Shown here one piece after another: positions 18,631-26,887 of a stretch of DNA of 64,000 nt. Numbering within the stretch: the stretch's first letter is position 1; each line of letters starts with the position of its first letter. The notes under the pieces were generated by a model. It saw only the letters and a list, made by a program, of their open reading frames with translations, was not told where the DNA came from and searched no databases. The translations under genes were made by a program, and so were the position numbers. Origin of the DNA: Flavobacterium sp. CECT 9288 (GTDB taxonomy: Bacteria > Bacteroidota > Bacteroidia > Flavobacteriales > Flavobacteriaceae); the NCBI RefSeq assembly GCF_918731615.1, contig NZ_OU957226.1:2295501-2359500 (forward strand), given 5' to 3'.

Positions 18631-18668
18631 AAAAAAGCGAGACATTCATTGCTGAGTCTCGCTTTTTT
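18631..18668. terminator. bidirectional terminator between amidase and btuB
   Basis: A perfect 13-bp stem, AAAAAAGCGAGAC (18631-18643) with GTCTCGCTTTTTT (18656-18668), lies between two convergent genes. It can serve both strands. Confidence 0.85.
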
Positions 18669-18695
18669 ATCCAATGTAACAACCAATCTTGTCTT

Positions 18696-20606
18696 TTAAA
18701 ATAAGAAATTCAATCCTATTTTAAAGTTTCTTCCACGTGTAGCGTAACCTCTGGACTCTACAAAATCCTTGTCCAAAATATTATCAACAGCCCCAAAAAG
18801 ATTAAGACGGTTTTTAATCAACTCATATCTAATATTAGTGTTTACTAATTGATAATCTTTAAGAAAATCAACATTTAAAACGGGATCAAATGTAGGAGCA
18901 GGATAAGTCGTAAATTCTAAGTAACGAGTTGATACAAATTGATATGAAAAATTTAAAGCCAACTTAGCTGTTGCTTGAATATCTACATTAGCATTTACTT
19001 TGTGTTTTGGATTTAAAATACGTGATTGTCTTTCAAGTTCTGTAAAAGTATAATTTGCATTGAACTTGATTTTATCCGTAAAGGCATAAGCAAACATAGT
19101 TTCAAATCCTTGTACCTTATTTTTTCCTATAACATTAAAATATTTATAAGTAACCAAGTCAAATCCTATGGCATCTGTCTCTTCCCTTTGAAAACCTACT
19201 GCATTAATCACCCATTTTTTATTCAATGCACTCCAATCAAAACCAAACTCAGCGGTGGCATCGTTCTCAGGTGTCAAATTTAAGTCTCCGTACGGTGAAT
19301 ACAATTGATACAAACTAGGTGCAACAAATGCTGTGCTGTAGGAAGCCAGCAATTTAAAATTACTAGTAAGATTAAAAGATGGATTAATATTGTAAACCAA
19401 ATGATTGCCGTACTTACTATGCATATTGTAACGTAATCCCGCATTTAAGTTTAGTCCGAAATCCGAATTATAAACTGCTGTAGCATAAGGATCAATCATG
19501 TTAAACTTTGCAACATCAGTAGTAATGGCGTCATATTGACTTGTATTTGACATTTCATGAAACTGAAATTGTGCTCCTGTTACCAAAAACAACTGTGAAG
19601 AGAACTCGTATTTATTAAACGCATCTACATTTACACTTCTTGATTTAGCCAAAAACAGAGAGTTAAAGCTAAAAATATCTCTTTCAATTACATTTCCTGC
19701 AGCATTTACAACAAACTCCCCTTTAGTGTATTTGTATTTTGGCGTAAAACCAGCTCTAAATTGTCTAGAGGCACTGTAATTTTTGAGATCATCAGCAAAA
19801 GAACCTGAATCAAAATCATTTTTTAATTTGTCATAATTGGCAAAAAAATCAACGGAAAAACGTTCAGTAGGATTGATCCCTATTTTAATCACGGAGTTAA
19901 TTCTTGAAAAAGCGTCATTTTCAAATTCAGTATTCGAATTGGCTGGTTTAGCCTCTGAAATTCCGGTGGTTTCAGTACTGTTTAGCGAGGCAAAATAGTT
20001 TACTTTTTTTCCGCCACCATTAACAACAAATCCTTGACTAAAATCTTGTACATTATAATTTGGATTTTTTGCAGTGGTTTGCGTACCCATATTCACGTAA
20101 GCATTACCCGCAATAGCTTTTTTAGCTGCTTTTTTTAAGGTAATATTTATCACTCCTGTTGCAGCTCCTGATCCATAAAGGGTACTTGATGCCCCTTTCA
20201 TGATTTCAATGCTTTCAATTTGCTCAATGGGTAAAAGTCTTAAATCATAAGATAAGCTAATCCCTGAAGCATCTGTAACTGGTACACCATCAATTAATAT
20301 TAAAACTTGATGATTTCTTCCGCCGCGAATGTAAAGCCCTAAATCTTTACCGTTCCGGCTTTGATTGCCATTGATTTCAACACCTGCCACAGTACTAAGC
20401 ACCGCTGCCAGTGATTGTCCTGACTTCTGTTTTAAGTCATTTGCAGTAATTTTTACAATAACTTTTCCTGATTTTTCTTTGGATAAAGCAAATTTTGAAT
20501 CAGATACAACTACCTCATTCAATAGTTCTGGCTCTTGTTCTTGTGCATACGAATTCATAGCAAAAAACAACGCAATCGCACTCATGCGAATGATCTTTTT
20601 TTTCAT
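18696..20606 (-). CDS. btuB: TonB-dependent cobalamin receptor BtuB
   Basis: A 636-residue receptor. ATG at 20606 gives a signal peptide (MKKKIIRMSAIALFFAMNSY, cleavage after AQ). An in-frame start 30 codons further up would lie next to the riboswitch and is rejected. The plug contains LLNEVVVSDSKFAL and IESIEIMKGASSTLYGSGAA; the barrel ends with a terminal Phe (KIGLNFLF). Size and plug resemble the BtuB/vitamin receptor group. A cobalamin riboswitch lies directly upstream, and B12 assembly and ABC-import genes follow in the neighbourhood. It imports corrinoids across the outer membrane and would be repressed by adenosylcobalamin. Confidence 0.92.
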   Translation of the reverse strand: MKKKIIRMSAIALFFAMNSYAQEQEPELLNEVVVSDSKFALSKEKSGKVIVKITANDLKQKSGQSLAAVLSTVAGVEINGNQSRNGKDLGLYIRGGRNHQVLILIDGVPVTDASGISLSYDLRLLPIEQIESIEIMKGASSTLYGSGAATGVINITLKKAAKKAIAGNAYVNMGTQTTAKNPNYNVQDFSQGFVVNGGGKKVNYFASLNSTETTGISEAKPANSNTEFENDAFSRINSVIKIGINPTERFSVDFFANYDKLKNDFDSGSFADDLKNYSASRQFRAGFTPKYKYTKGEFVVNAAGNVIERDIFSFNSLFLAKSRSVNVDAFNKYEFSSQLFLVTGAQFQFHEMSNTSQYDAITTDVAKFNMIDPYATAVYNSDFGLNLNAGLRYNMHSKYGNHLVYNINPSFNLTSNFKLLASYSTAFVAPSLYQLYSPYGDLNLTPENDATAEFGFDWSALNKKWVINAVGFQREETDAIGFDLVTYKYFNVIGKNKVQGFETMFAYAFTDKIKFNANYTFTELERQSRILNPKHKVNANVDIQATAKLALNFSYQFVSTRYLEFTTYPAPTFDPVLNVDFLKDYQLVNTNIRYELIKNRLNLFGAVDNILDKDFVESRGYATRGRNFKIGLNFLF

Positions 20607-20694
20607 TTTAATAATGTAAAATTTAGTAAATGGGAGAAAAGCATAGAATGACCCATACCCAAACTTTTTTTCCCGAAAGTTTGATACTCTGTGC

Positions 20695-20905
20695 AATAGG
20701 CAGGTCTCCTGGCTCGCGTCTTGATGTTGACCTTCTCATCCGCCGCGGCGGACAATGGTATTGTAGATAACATCAATCTTTATAGCTTACAGTTGCGGGT
20801 ACAGCGCTAGATTTTTGAAGATGATTTTTCTTGTAGTAGTTTCATATTTACAATTTATGAAAAAACTTAAAAAAAAACTTTTCAATCACTATCTTCCCTT
20901 TTAAT
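20695..20905 (-). promoter_or_regulatory. cobalamin riboswitch upstream of btuB
   Basis: On the minus strand three conserved blocks appear in the right order. AAAGGGAAGATAGTG lies near 20900, GCTGTACCCGCAACTGTAAG near 20785-20805, and the B12 box AGCCAGGAGACCTGCC at 20699-20714. The 3' box lies about 90 bp before the btuB start, so it probably acts on the btuB leader. No comparable element is visible ahead of the cobU or btuF transcription units. Confidence 0.93.
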
Positions 20906-20991
20906 GTAATTTGAAAATAATCAAATCACAACCTCATTACGCCGGCAAAGATAAAATTATAATGAGAAAATCACCAAAAAAAATGATAATT

Positions 20992-21528
20992 TTATAAAGT
21001 AAGACGTACAACAGCGCCAAAATCTACTTTACTCTGAAAAGCATCTTGTAAGGGCAGGTTAGAAACTGCACACAAAAAGCTCCTAATAACTCCACCATGT
21101 GCCACAATAACAATGGGTTTTGTGGTAGCGGAATCCAGTGCATTTTCCATGAAATCCAATACTCTGTTGTGGAGGTTTAAAAACGACTCGCCGTTTGGTA
21201 CAGGGACGTTGACAAAATCAGTCATCCATGGGGTAAAAACATCAGGTGGAATACTGTCCCAATTTTTCAACTCCCAATCGCCAAAATTCATTTCCATCAA
21301 GCGCTCATCCAGCGTCACATTTGCAATAGCGAAATTATTTTGAATGTACTTTGCTAGAATGGTACAACGCTGTAAAGGACTTGAATAAAGTAGGGCATCT
21401 TGCGGCAATTGCTTTAAAATAGCATCAAAAACTGCTTCATAAGGCGTCGCAATTTCAACATCAGATTGGCCATAGCAAATTCCTTTTTCGCAAACGGTCT
21501 CGGTATGTCTAACTAAATAAATTTCCAT
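20992..21528 (-). CDS. cobC: alpha-ribazole phosphatase-type histidine phosphatase
   Basis: A 178-residue histidine-phosphatase-fold protein. The catalytic N-terminus is MEIYLVRHTETV (RHT/E motif), the second arginine lies in SSPLQRC, the acid residues in RLMEMNFGDWE and the second His in IVIVAHGGVIR. In B12 synthesis this enzyme removes the 5'-phosphate from alpha-ribazole phosphate or from cobalamin phosphate. Its start overlaps the end of cobS by 16 bp, so the two are co-translated, which supports the specific assignment over a generic phosphoglycerate mutase. Confidence 0.88.
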   Translation of the reverse strand: MEIYLVRHTETVCEKGICYGQSDVEIATPYEAVFDAILKQLPQDALLYSSPLQRCTILAKYIQNNFAIANVTLDERLMEMNFGDWELKNWDSIPPDVFTPWMTDFVNVPVPNGESFLNLHNRVLDFMENALDSATTKPIVIVAHGGVIRSFLCAVSNLPLQDAFQSKVDFGAVVRLTL

Positions 21529-22313
21529 AATGCACTAATTGAAAGATAAAAAATAACTTCACAAACTTGTTGTGTGGCTCCTAGACAATCTCCGGTGTAA
21601 CCGTCAATCCATTTTTGAAAATAACGGGCTAGAAAAAATCGAGTAAGAGATATTGGTACTAGAACCAAGAGAAATGCTATTTGATAAAAAGACATCACAA
21701 CCAGTGGAAGCAATCCAAAAAATGCTGCTCCTATAACCTCTTTACTTGAGAAACTTTGTGCAATGGGCTTGCTTTTACTAGAAGCATCCTCACGAGAATA
21801 TTCATGTGTAAAAACAATCGATATTGCAGCAAATCTACTAAGAGCATGTCCTGTTATAAAAACTAAAAAAAAAGTAAATAATGCATGGTAGTTTGTAAAT
21901 AGCGATTCACTTTTGACTAAAGTTACTAGGCTCATAAACTTTAGCAAAAAAAGTAACACTAAACCAATAGCGCCATAAGCACCAATAGCACTATCTTTCA
22001 TAATGGTCAAAATCTTAGTTTTGGTCCAACCACCGCCAAATCCGTCGCAAACATCTGCAAAACCATCTTCATGAAAAGCACCAGTAATCAATATACTTGC
22101 AATCATCGAAAGGACAATACCAGTCTCAGCATTCCATAACCAAGAGGCCGCAGCATAGACTCCAAAAGCCACAGCACCCACAATCCAACCAATTAAAGGA
22201 AAATATCGGGATGCCTTGTTTAAATAATCAGGGTTATGATCGATATTTTTAGGACACGGAATACGGGTATAAAACATCAATGCTGTAAAAAATATGTGAG
22301 CTTCTTTTTTCAT
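21513..22313 (-). CDS. cobS: adenosylcobinamide-GDP ribazoletransferase (cobalamin synthase)
   Basis: A 266-residue inner-membrane protein with about six helices. The family motif is GAFHEDGFADVCDGFGGGWT (~80-99), which carries the acidic metal-binding residues. The N-terminus FFTALMFYTRIPCP is also typical. It joins GDP-activated adenosylcobinamide with alpha-ribazole (or its phosphate) to make adenosylcobalamin. It lies between the bluB-cobT fusion (33 bp upstream) and cobC (overlapping), matching consecutive pathway steps. Confidence 0.93.
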   Translation of the reverse strand: MKKEAHIFFTALMFYTRIPCPKNIDHNPDYLNKASRYFPLIGWIVGAVAFGVYAAASWLWNAETGIVLSMIASILITGAFHEDGFADVCDGFGGGWTKTKILTIMKDSAIGAYGAIGLVLLFLLKFMSLVTLVKSESLFTNYHALFTFFLVFITGHALSRFAAISIVFTHEYSREDASSKSKPIAQSFSSKEVIGAAFFGLLPLVVMSFYQIAFLLVLVPISLTRFFLARYFQKWIDGYTGDCLGATQQVCEVIFYLSISALWKFI

Positions 22314-22346
22314 TTTTTATGCTTTGGCTAAGCCAAATTTATAATG

Positions 22347-24029
22347 TTAATTTGTGTTTTTGGAGTCTACTTGAGCCGATTCAAAACTGGCCATATCGTT
22401 TAAAAAAGCAACTGCCGATTCCAAAATGGGAAAAGCCAAAGCACAACCCGTTCCCTCTCCCAAACGTAAATCAAGTTGCAACACTGAACGAACATTTAAA
22501 AAATCAAGGATTTTTTGGTGTGCTTGCTCTGCTGAGGAGTGGCAAAAAATAGCATTTTCTAAAACCAATTTGTTTTTAGTGTAAGCCACTAAAAAAGCTA
22601 CTGAACTTATGAATCCATCTACAAGAATGAGCATGTTTTCTATTTTTGCTTGTAGCATTCCGCCTGCTATTTGCATGATTTCGAATCCTCCAAAATAAGC
22701 AAGCAAACTATCTACATCTTGTGGACCATTATAATTTTCCCTGCATTTTTCCAGAATTGTAATTTTATGTTGCAGTTGGGTATCATTTATCCCTGTCCCT
22801 TTACCCACACATTCAGAAACCGGCAGTTTCATCAAAACACTCATCAAAAGAGAAGCAGTAGCGGTGTTCCCAATTCCCATTTCGCCAAAACCAATACAAT
22901 TTGAGCCTTTTTTTGCAATTGCAGCCACAACATCACTCCCTTTTTTAAAACATAGTTCTAGTTCTGTTGCACTCATTGCAGGTCCTTGTAAAAAAGACTG
23001 AGTACCCATTGCTATTTTGTTTGAAATCAGCTTTGTGTTAGTAGGAAAATCATAATTTACGCCAGCATCTACAATAGACAGTTCAATGTTGTGCTGCTTG
23101 CAAAATACATTAATTGCTGCTCCACCCGCTAAAAAATTAGTCACCATTTGTCTTGTAACATCTTGAGGATACGCGCTAACTCCATGATTTGCAATGCCAT
23201 GATCTGCAGCAAAAACTACTATATTAGGGTTTCGTATTTGGGGTTCAAGAGATTGAAAAACTGTGCCAATTTGCAAAGCCAGTTTTTCTAAGATACCCAA
23301 TGAACCCGTAGGCTTAGTCTTAGTATCTATTTTTTCTTGAAGTTGTTTGGCTAGCTTTTCATTTTCAAAATTTGTGGATTGCCATGACTTAGTTTCAGAT
23401 TTAAAATGATGTAAAACTGAAATTTCTTCAACCAAAGGAGTTTTTGATTTCTGTTTCCAATTGAGTAATTGCAACATGGGCTGATTTTCATAATTTGTTG
23501 CTGGTTTGCCAACACAAAAATATCCCAAAGGCTCCATGTGTTCTGGTAATCCTAGAATGGTTTTGAATTGGTGGTAGTTTAATATCGACACCCATCCCAT
23601 GGAATATCCTTGCTCTGTTAGCGAAAGCCAAATGTTTTGAGCTGCACACACGGCACTAAACTTTATAGACTCATTACTTCCTACTGTACCTATTGTAAAA
23701 TTATTGAGTACAGATCTGTCATAAGCTATTACTAATCCCACGGGAGCCTCCTCAATAGCTTCTAGTTTTAAGGCTTTGTAAGTTTCTTTTTGGGATTCAT
23801 CATCGGTTAGGTTAATAGCTTTTTTATCGTATTCTAAAAACAATTCTTTAATTGCATGCTTGATTTGGGGAGACTTAATCAAGAAATATTTAGTCGCATC
23901 AGTGAGTCCTACAGATGGTGCGTAATGACCCGCCTGCAAGGCTTTTTGAAGAACTTCGTCTGGAACTTCATCGTTGGTAAAATGACGTGTATCTCTGCGA
24001 GATTGTATAATTTCTTCTAGGTAAGTCAT
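22347..24029 (-). CDS. BluB-CobT fusion: dimethylbenzimidazole synthase / NaMN:DMB phosphoribosyltransferase
   Basis: A 560-residue two-domain enzyme. Residues 1-~205 are a BluB flavin domain (SRRDTRHFTNDEVPDEVL, then HYAPSVG, EEAPVGLVIAYDRS and MGWVSILN), which makes 5,6-dimethylbenzimidazole from reduced FMN and O2. Residues ~225-560 are CobT, starting KPTGSLGILEKLALQ, with FAADHGIANHGVSAYP, GEMGIGNTATASLL and the catalytic-Glu segment LDLRLGEGTG. CobT converts that base plus NaMN into alpha-ribazole phosphate, so the fusion couples making the base with activating it. The usual BluB SVGxxQPW stretch reads SVGLTDATKYF here, an oddity in the substrate-binding loop. Confidence 0.92.
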   Translation of the reverse strand: MTYLEEIIQSRRDTRHFTNDEVPDEVLQKALQAGHYAPSVGLTDATKYFLIKSPQIKHAIKELFLEYDKKAINLTDDESQKETYKALKLEAIEEAPVGLVIAYDRSVLNNFTIGTVGSNESIKFSAVCAAQNIWLSLTEQGYSMGWVSILNYHQFKTILGLPEHMEPLGYFCVGKPATNYENQPMLQLLNWKQKSKTPLVEEISVLHHFKSETKSWQSTNFENEKLAKQLQEKIDTKTKPTGSLGILEKLALQIGTVFQSLEPQIRNPNIVVFAADHGIANHGVSAYPQDVTRQMVTNFLAGGAAINVFCKQHNIELSIVDAGVNYDFPTNTKLISNKIAMGTQSFLQGPAMSATELELCFKKGSDVVAAIAKKGSNCIGFGEMGIGNTATASLLMSVLMKLPVSECVGKGTGINDTQLQHKITILEKCRENYNGPQDVDSLLAYFGGFEIMQIAGGMLQAKIENMLILVDGFISSVAFLVAYTKNKLVLENAIFCHSSAEQAHQKILDFLNVRSVLQLDLRLGEGTGCALAFPILESAVAFLNDMASFESAQVDSKNTN

Positions 24030-24113
24030 TTTTCTTTTTAAATTTGAATTGGATATTTTTTTCTATTAATTTTCGAAAAAAAAACTATAAATTGATTCTA
24101 TAAACTTTAGCTT

Positions 24114-24755
24114 TTATTGCCAAACTACAAAACAATATGAATCATAAGTTACCGTTGTATACTCTGGGAGATTTATAGGACTTTCAAATAATGGGCAATT
24201 TAGCACTAGAGTATGAAACTCACCATTCTCTCCGCAAGGATCAACTCCAATACCTATTAATTCCTGGGCCAAGTCAAGTGTCAATATTTTTCCTAAATAG
24301 TTTTCTCCCATGTGGGTATTACAAGACACAATCATGGTTACTATACCGTTTGCAATCATATCTCGCACCAGCTGCATTCGGTTTTGTTGCCACAAAGGCA
24401 AAATAGCTTGTAAAGAAGCAGCAGCACAAACCTTTTCTTCCCAGTCCTTGTGAGCCTGCAAATCAATATCACCAAATACGGCAGCTTGTAAATCGTATTT
24501 TGATTTTAAGTCCTTTAATACGTGTATAAATTTACTTTCATAATCACCCCAAGTAGCAGGAATTCCGCATAATGGGAGACTCATTTTTTGAGCTTGCTGT
24601 TCTAAAATAGACAACGGCAAACCGTGAGAACGAGAAACTTTTCCGCTTTCATTCATCATGTTGAGAACTACTTTGGGCGTATTTCCTGCTTGAACAGCAT
24701 TCATCATGGCATAACAACTGTCTTTCCCTCCACTCCATGAGGTTACAAAATTCAT
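24114..24755 (-). CDS. DUF71/COG2102 ATP-binding protein of the B12-salvage subgroup
   Basis: A 213-residue N-type ATP pyrophosphatase-fold protein. The PP-loop SWSGGKDSCYAMM is at the N-terminus, and the C-terminal part carries GVDPCGENGEFHTLVLNCP, the family hallmark. The family contains the eukaryotic/archaeal diphthamide synthetase Dph6. Bacteria lack diphthamide, and comparative genomics has predicted a B12-salvage role for bacterial members next to cob genes. Its start overlaps the end of cobU by 4 bp (ATGA), which fits. An amidation or amide-hydrolysis step on the corrinoid side chain is inferred only. Confidence 0.85.
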   Translation of the reverse strand: MNFVTSWSGGKDSCYAMMNAVQAGNTPKVVLNMMNESGKVSRSHGLPLSILEQQAQKMSLPLCGIPATWGDYESKFIHVLKDLKSKYDLQAAVFGDIDLQAHKDWEEKVCAAASLQAILPLWQQNRMQLVRDMIANGIVTMIVSCNTHMGENYLGKILTLDLAQELIGIGVDPCGENGEFHTLVLNCPLFESPINLPEYTTVTYDSYCFVVWQ

Positions 24756-25267
24756 ATACTGGTTTTTATTGTTACTGGAATTCCAGATACCATCAACACA
24801 ACGGTATCAGCCGTTTTAGCAATATACTGATTCATCCATCCTTGTAACTCCGTGAATTTTCTACCCACAGCGGTATCAGCATGCAGTCCCATTCCTATTT
24901 CGTTTGTAACTATGATAATGGTAGTGTTTTGTTGTTTTGCAAGAGCATCAATTTCAGCTTTTGCTTGTTCCAGACACTGAGAAACATCATTTTTAGTATC
25001 CACAAAAAAATTAGTTAACCAGAGCGTGACACAGTCAATAACGGCTACTTTACCTGTGAAATCAATTTCACTTAAGAACTTTTCTTTTTCAATATTGATC
25101 CAGCGTCCGTCTCGGTCTTTTTGATGCCTATCTATTCGTTCTTGAAAATTAGCATCCCATTTTCTAGCAGTTGCTACATATATAGGATTGCTGGAACGTT
25201 CTTTGGCTAAACTTTCAGCATAACTGCTCTTTCCTGACCGTTCACCACCCGTTATTAAATATATCAT
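24752..25267 (-). CDS. cobU: adenosylcobinamide kinase / adenosylcobinamide-phosphate guanylyltransferase
   Basis: A 171-residue bifunctional enzyme. The P-loop is GGERSGKSSYAES at the N-terminus. The guanylylated-His region is RIDRHQKDRDGRW (~47-58), and IVTNEIGMGLH is the conserved third motif. It phosphorylates adenosylcobinamide and activates it with GTP for CobS. Together with CobS, the BluB-CobT fusion and CobC it completes nucleotide-loop assembly. Corrin-ring synthesis genes are not seen, pointing to salvage of imported cobinamide or cobalamin. Confidence 0.93.
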   Translation of the reverse strand: MIYLITGGERSGKSSYAESLAKERSSNPIYVATARKWDANFQERIDRHQKDRDGRWINIEKEKFLSEIDFTGKVAVIDCVTLWLTNFFVDTKNDVSQCLEQAKAEIDALAKQQNTTIIIVTNEIGMGLHADTAVGRKFTELQGWMNQYIAKTADTVVLMVSGIPVTIKTSI

Positions 25268-25346
25268 TCTTTGTTTTTTTCTTTACAAAATTCTATTCTC
25301 TACTTTCAAATGGAAAATCAGTAATTTATCCCAAACCTTTTTTACT

Positions 25347-25625
25347 TCAATCTAACTTTTTGACAGTCAATGTTTTTACTGATACTTTTTCACTACGATT
25401 ATCTTTGTGAAATTGCAAACTACTCTCTAGGCAAGAAGGGCACATACAATCTTTTTTAACATCTGATACATGTACCAATGGAAAACCATAGCACCAGCAA
25501 TTGGCACAACTGTTTTGAACCTGACACAAAAAAGGCAATCCACAATTTGAACAACTTTTATTTGCTAGCATATTCATGATGTAAATATAGTATTTGTTCA
25601 TTTTTTTACCGCTAAAAATAAACAA
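25347..25625 (-). CDS. cysteine-rich CWC-family small protein
   Basis: Up to 92 residues. The core shows CSNCGLPFLCQ, then CANCWCYGFPLVHV and CMCPSCLES, ten cysteines in the CWC-family spacing, probably a zinc- or metal-binding knuckle. The start is uncertain: the leading MFIFSGKKMNKYYIYIMN part looks non-conserved, and a Met around 25575 just before LANKSC is a reasonable alternative. It lies 79 bp upstream of cobU in the same direction and may head that operon. I recall CWC proteins beside B12 genes in related bacteria; the function is unknown. Confidence 0.75.
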   Translation of the reverse strand: MFIFSGKKMNKYYIYIMNMLANKSCSNCGLPFLCQVQNSCANCWCYGFPLVHVSDVKKDCMCPSCLESSLQFHKDNRSEKVSVKTLTVKKLD

Positions 25626-25645
25626 GAAATTTTATAATTTTAATT

Positions 25646-25653
25646 TACCTTTG
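25646..25653 (+). promoter_or_regulatory. -7 promoter element TACCTTTG for btuF
   Basis: TACCTTTG matches TAnnTTTG and lies 21 bp before the btuF ATG at 25675. The spacer to the divergent CWC gene is under 50 bp and too short for a riboswitch. Confidence 0.6.
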
Positions 25654-25674
25654 CGTCAAGCGAAAAATTAAGCC

Positions 25675-26817
25675 ATGAGAATTTCCATACAGCGCACCCT
25701 TTTTATTGTGATGATTTCAATTTTTATTGGATGTAATAAAAAAGAAAATACCACTGCAACTGATTCCACCACTGCTGCAAACAGCATTGAATACGCCTCA
25801 GGACTGGCAATACATAAATACGAAGGATTCTCTAAAGTTACGGTGTCAAATCCTTGGCCCGAAGCCAAAAAAAAATTCACCTACATCTTACGAGAAAAAA
25901 ATAGCATTGTACCTGATAGTTTAAAGAAACATCCGGCAATACAAGTACCTTTACAATCTATTGTTGTAACCTCAACAACAATAATTCCGTTCCTAGAAAT
26001 GCTCCAAGTAGAACAAAAACTCACTGGTTTTCCACATACCAATTATATATCATCTGCTAAAACCAGAAAGCGTATTGATGCTGGATTAGTTAAAAATTTA
26101 GGTCAAAACGAAAAATTAAACGTAGAACAACTCATTGAATTAGAGCCAAATTTAATTGTAAGCTTTGGTATAAACAACAACAATCCTACTCTTGATAATT
26201 TACAAAAAAGCGGCCTTAAAGTGCTTATTCAAGCCGACTGGATGGAGCAAACACCACTAGGAAAAGCAGAATGGTTGAAATTGTACGGCGCCTTATTTGG
26301 AAAAGAAAAAGAAGCCAAAATCATCTTTGACACCATAGTAAAAAACTACAAGGAAGCACAACAACTCGTAGCTCAAAAAAAATCAACCTCAACAGTTTTA
26401 TATGGTTCTATGTACCAAGAACAATGGTATGTAGCAAGAGGAAACAGCTGGGTAGCGCAGTTCATGATGGATGCAAAAGCAAATTATTTATGGGCCGACA
26501 TTAAAGGTACAGGAAGTTTAAGTCTACCTTTTGAAAAAATTTTAGAAAAAGCAAGAACTGCTAAATACTGGATTGCAACAGGCTCTTTTAACAGTAACAA
26601 TGAGTTTAAAAACAGCAACCCGCATTACAATCAATTTGACGCCTTAAAAGCTAAAAATGTATACACTTTTGAAAGTAAAGTGGGACCAACTGGAGGAACT
26701 GTCTACTACGAATTAGCAACAAGCCGTCCTGATTTAGTTTTAAAAGATTACATTAAAATATTTCATCCAGAATTATTACCAAATTATACTTTTACTTTTG
26801 CCGAAAAATTAAAGTAA
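25675..26817 (+). CDS. btuF: corrinoid ABC-transporter substrate-binding lipoprotein (BtuF-like)
   Basis: A 380-residue protein. The N-terminus RTLFIVMISIFIGCNKKEN has a lipobox Cys at ~20, so it is membrane-anchored in the periplasm. The body is a helical-backbone class III binding protein (VVTSTTIIPFLEMLQ, IELEPNLIVSFG, EAEWLKLYGALFGKEKEA-like segments, and a GSLSLPFEKILEKA segment). It would deliver corrinoids from BtuB to the BtuCD transporter encoded directly downstream. Iron-siderophore binding proteins share the fold, so ligand assignment depends on the surrounding cob genes. Confidence 0.85.
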   Translation: MRISIQRTLFIVMISIFIGCNKKENTTATDSTTAANSIEYASGLAIHKYEGFSKVTVSNPWPEAKKKFTYILREKNSIVPDSLKKHPAIQVPLQSIVVTSTTIIPFLEMLQVEQKLTGFPHTNYISSAKTRKRIDAGLVKNLGQNEKLNVEQLIELEPNLIVSFGINNNNPTLDNLQKSGLKVLIQADWMEQTPLGKAEWLKLYGALFGKEKEAKIIFDTIVKNYKEAQQLVAQKKSTSTVLYGSMYQEQWYVARGNSWVAQFMMDAKANYLWADIKGTGSLSLPFEKILEKARTAKYWIATGSFNSNNEFKNSNPHYNQFDALKAKNVYTFESKVGPTGGTVYYELATSRPDLVLKDYIKIFHPELLPNYTFTFAEKLK

Positions 26818-26887
26818 TAAGAACTAAATCTATACTTGAAATTTTACATTTAAAAAATTAAAGGATTTTTATTCTAAAAAATAAGCG

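Noticed and set aside
18696..20696. btuB start at 20696
   Set aside because: The extra 30 residues lack signal-peptide character and reach the edge of the riboswitch B12 box; ATG at 20606 begins a proper signal peptide.
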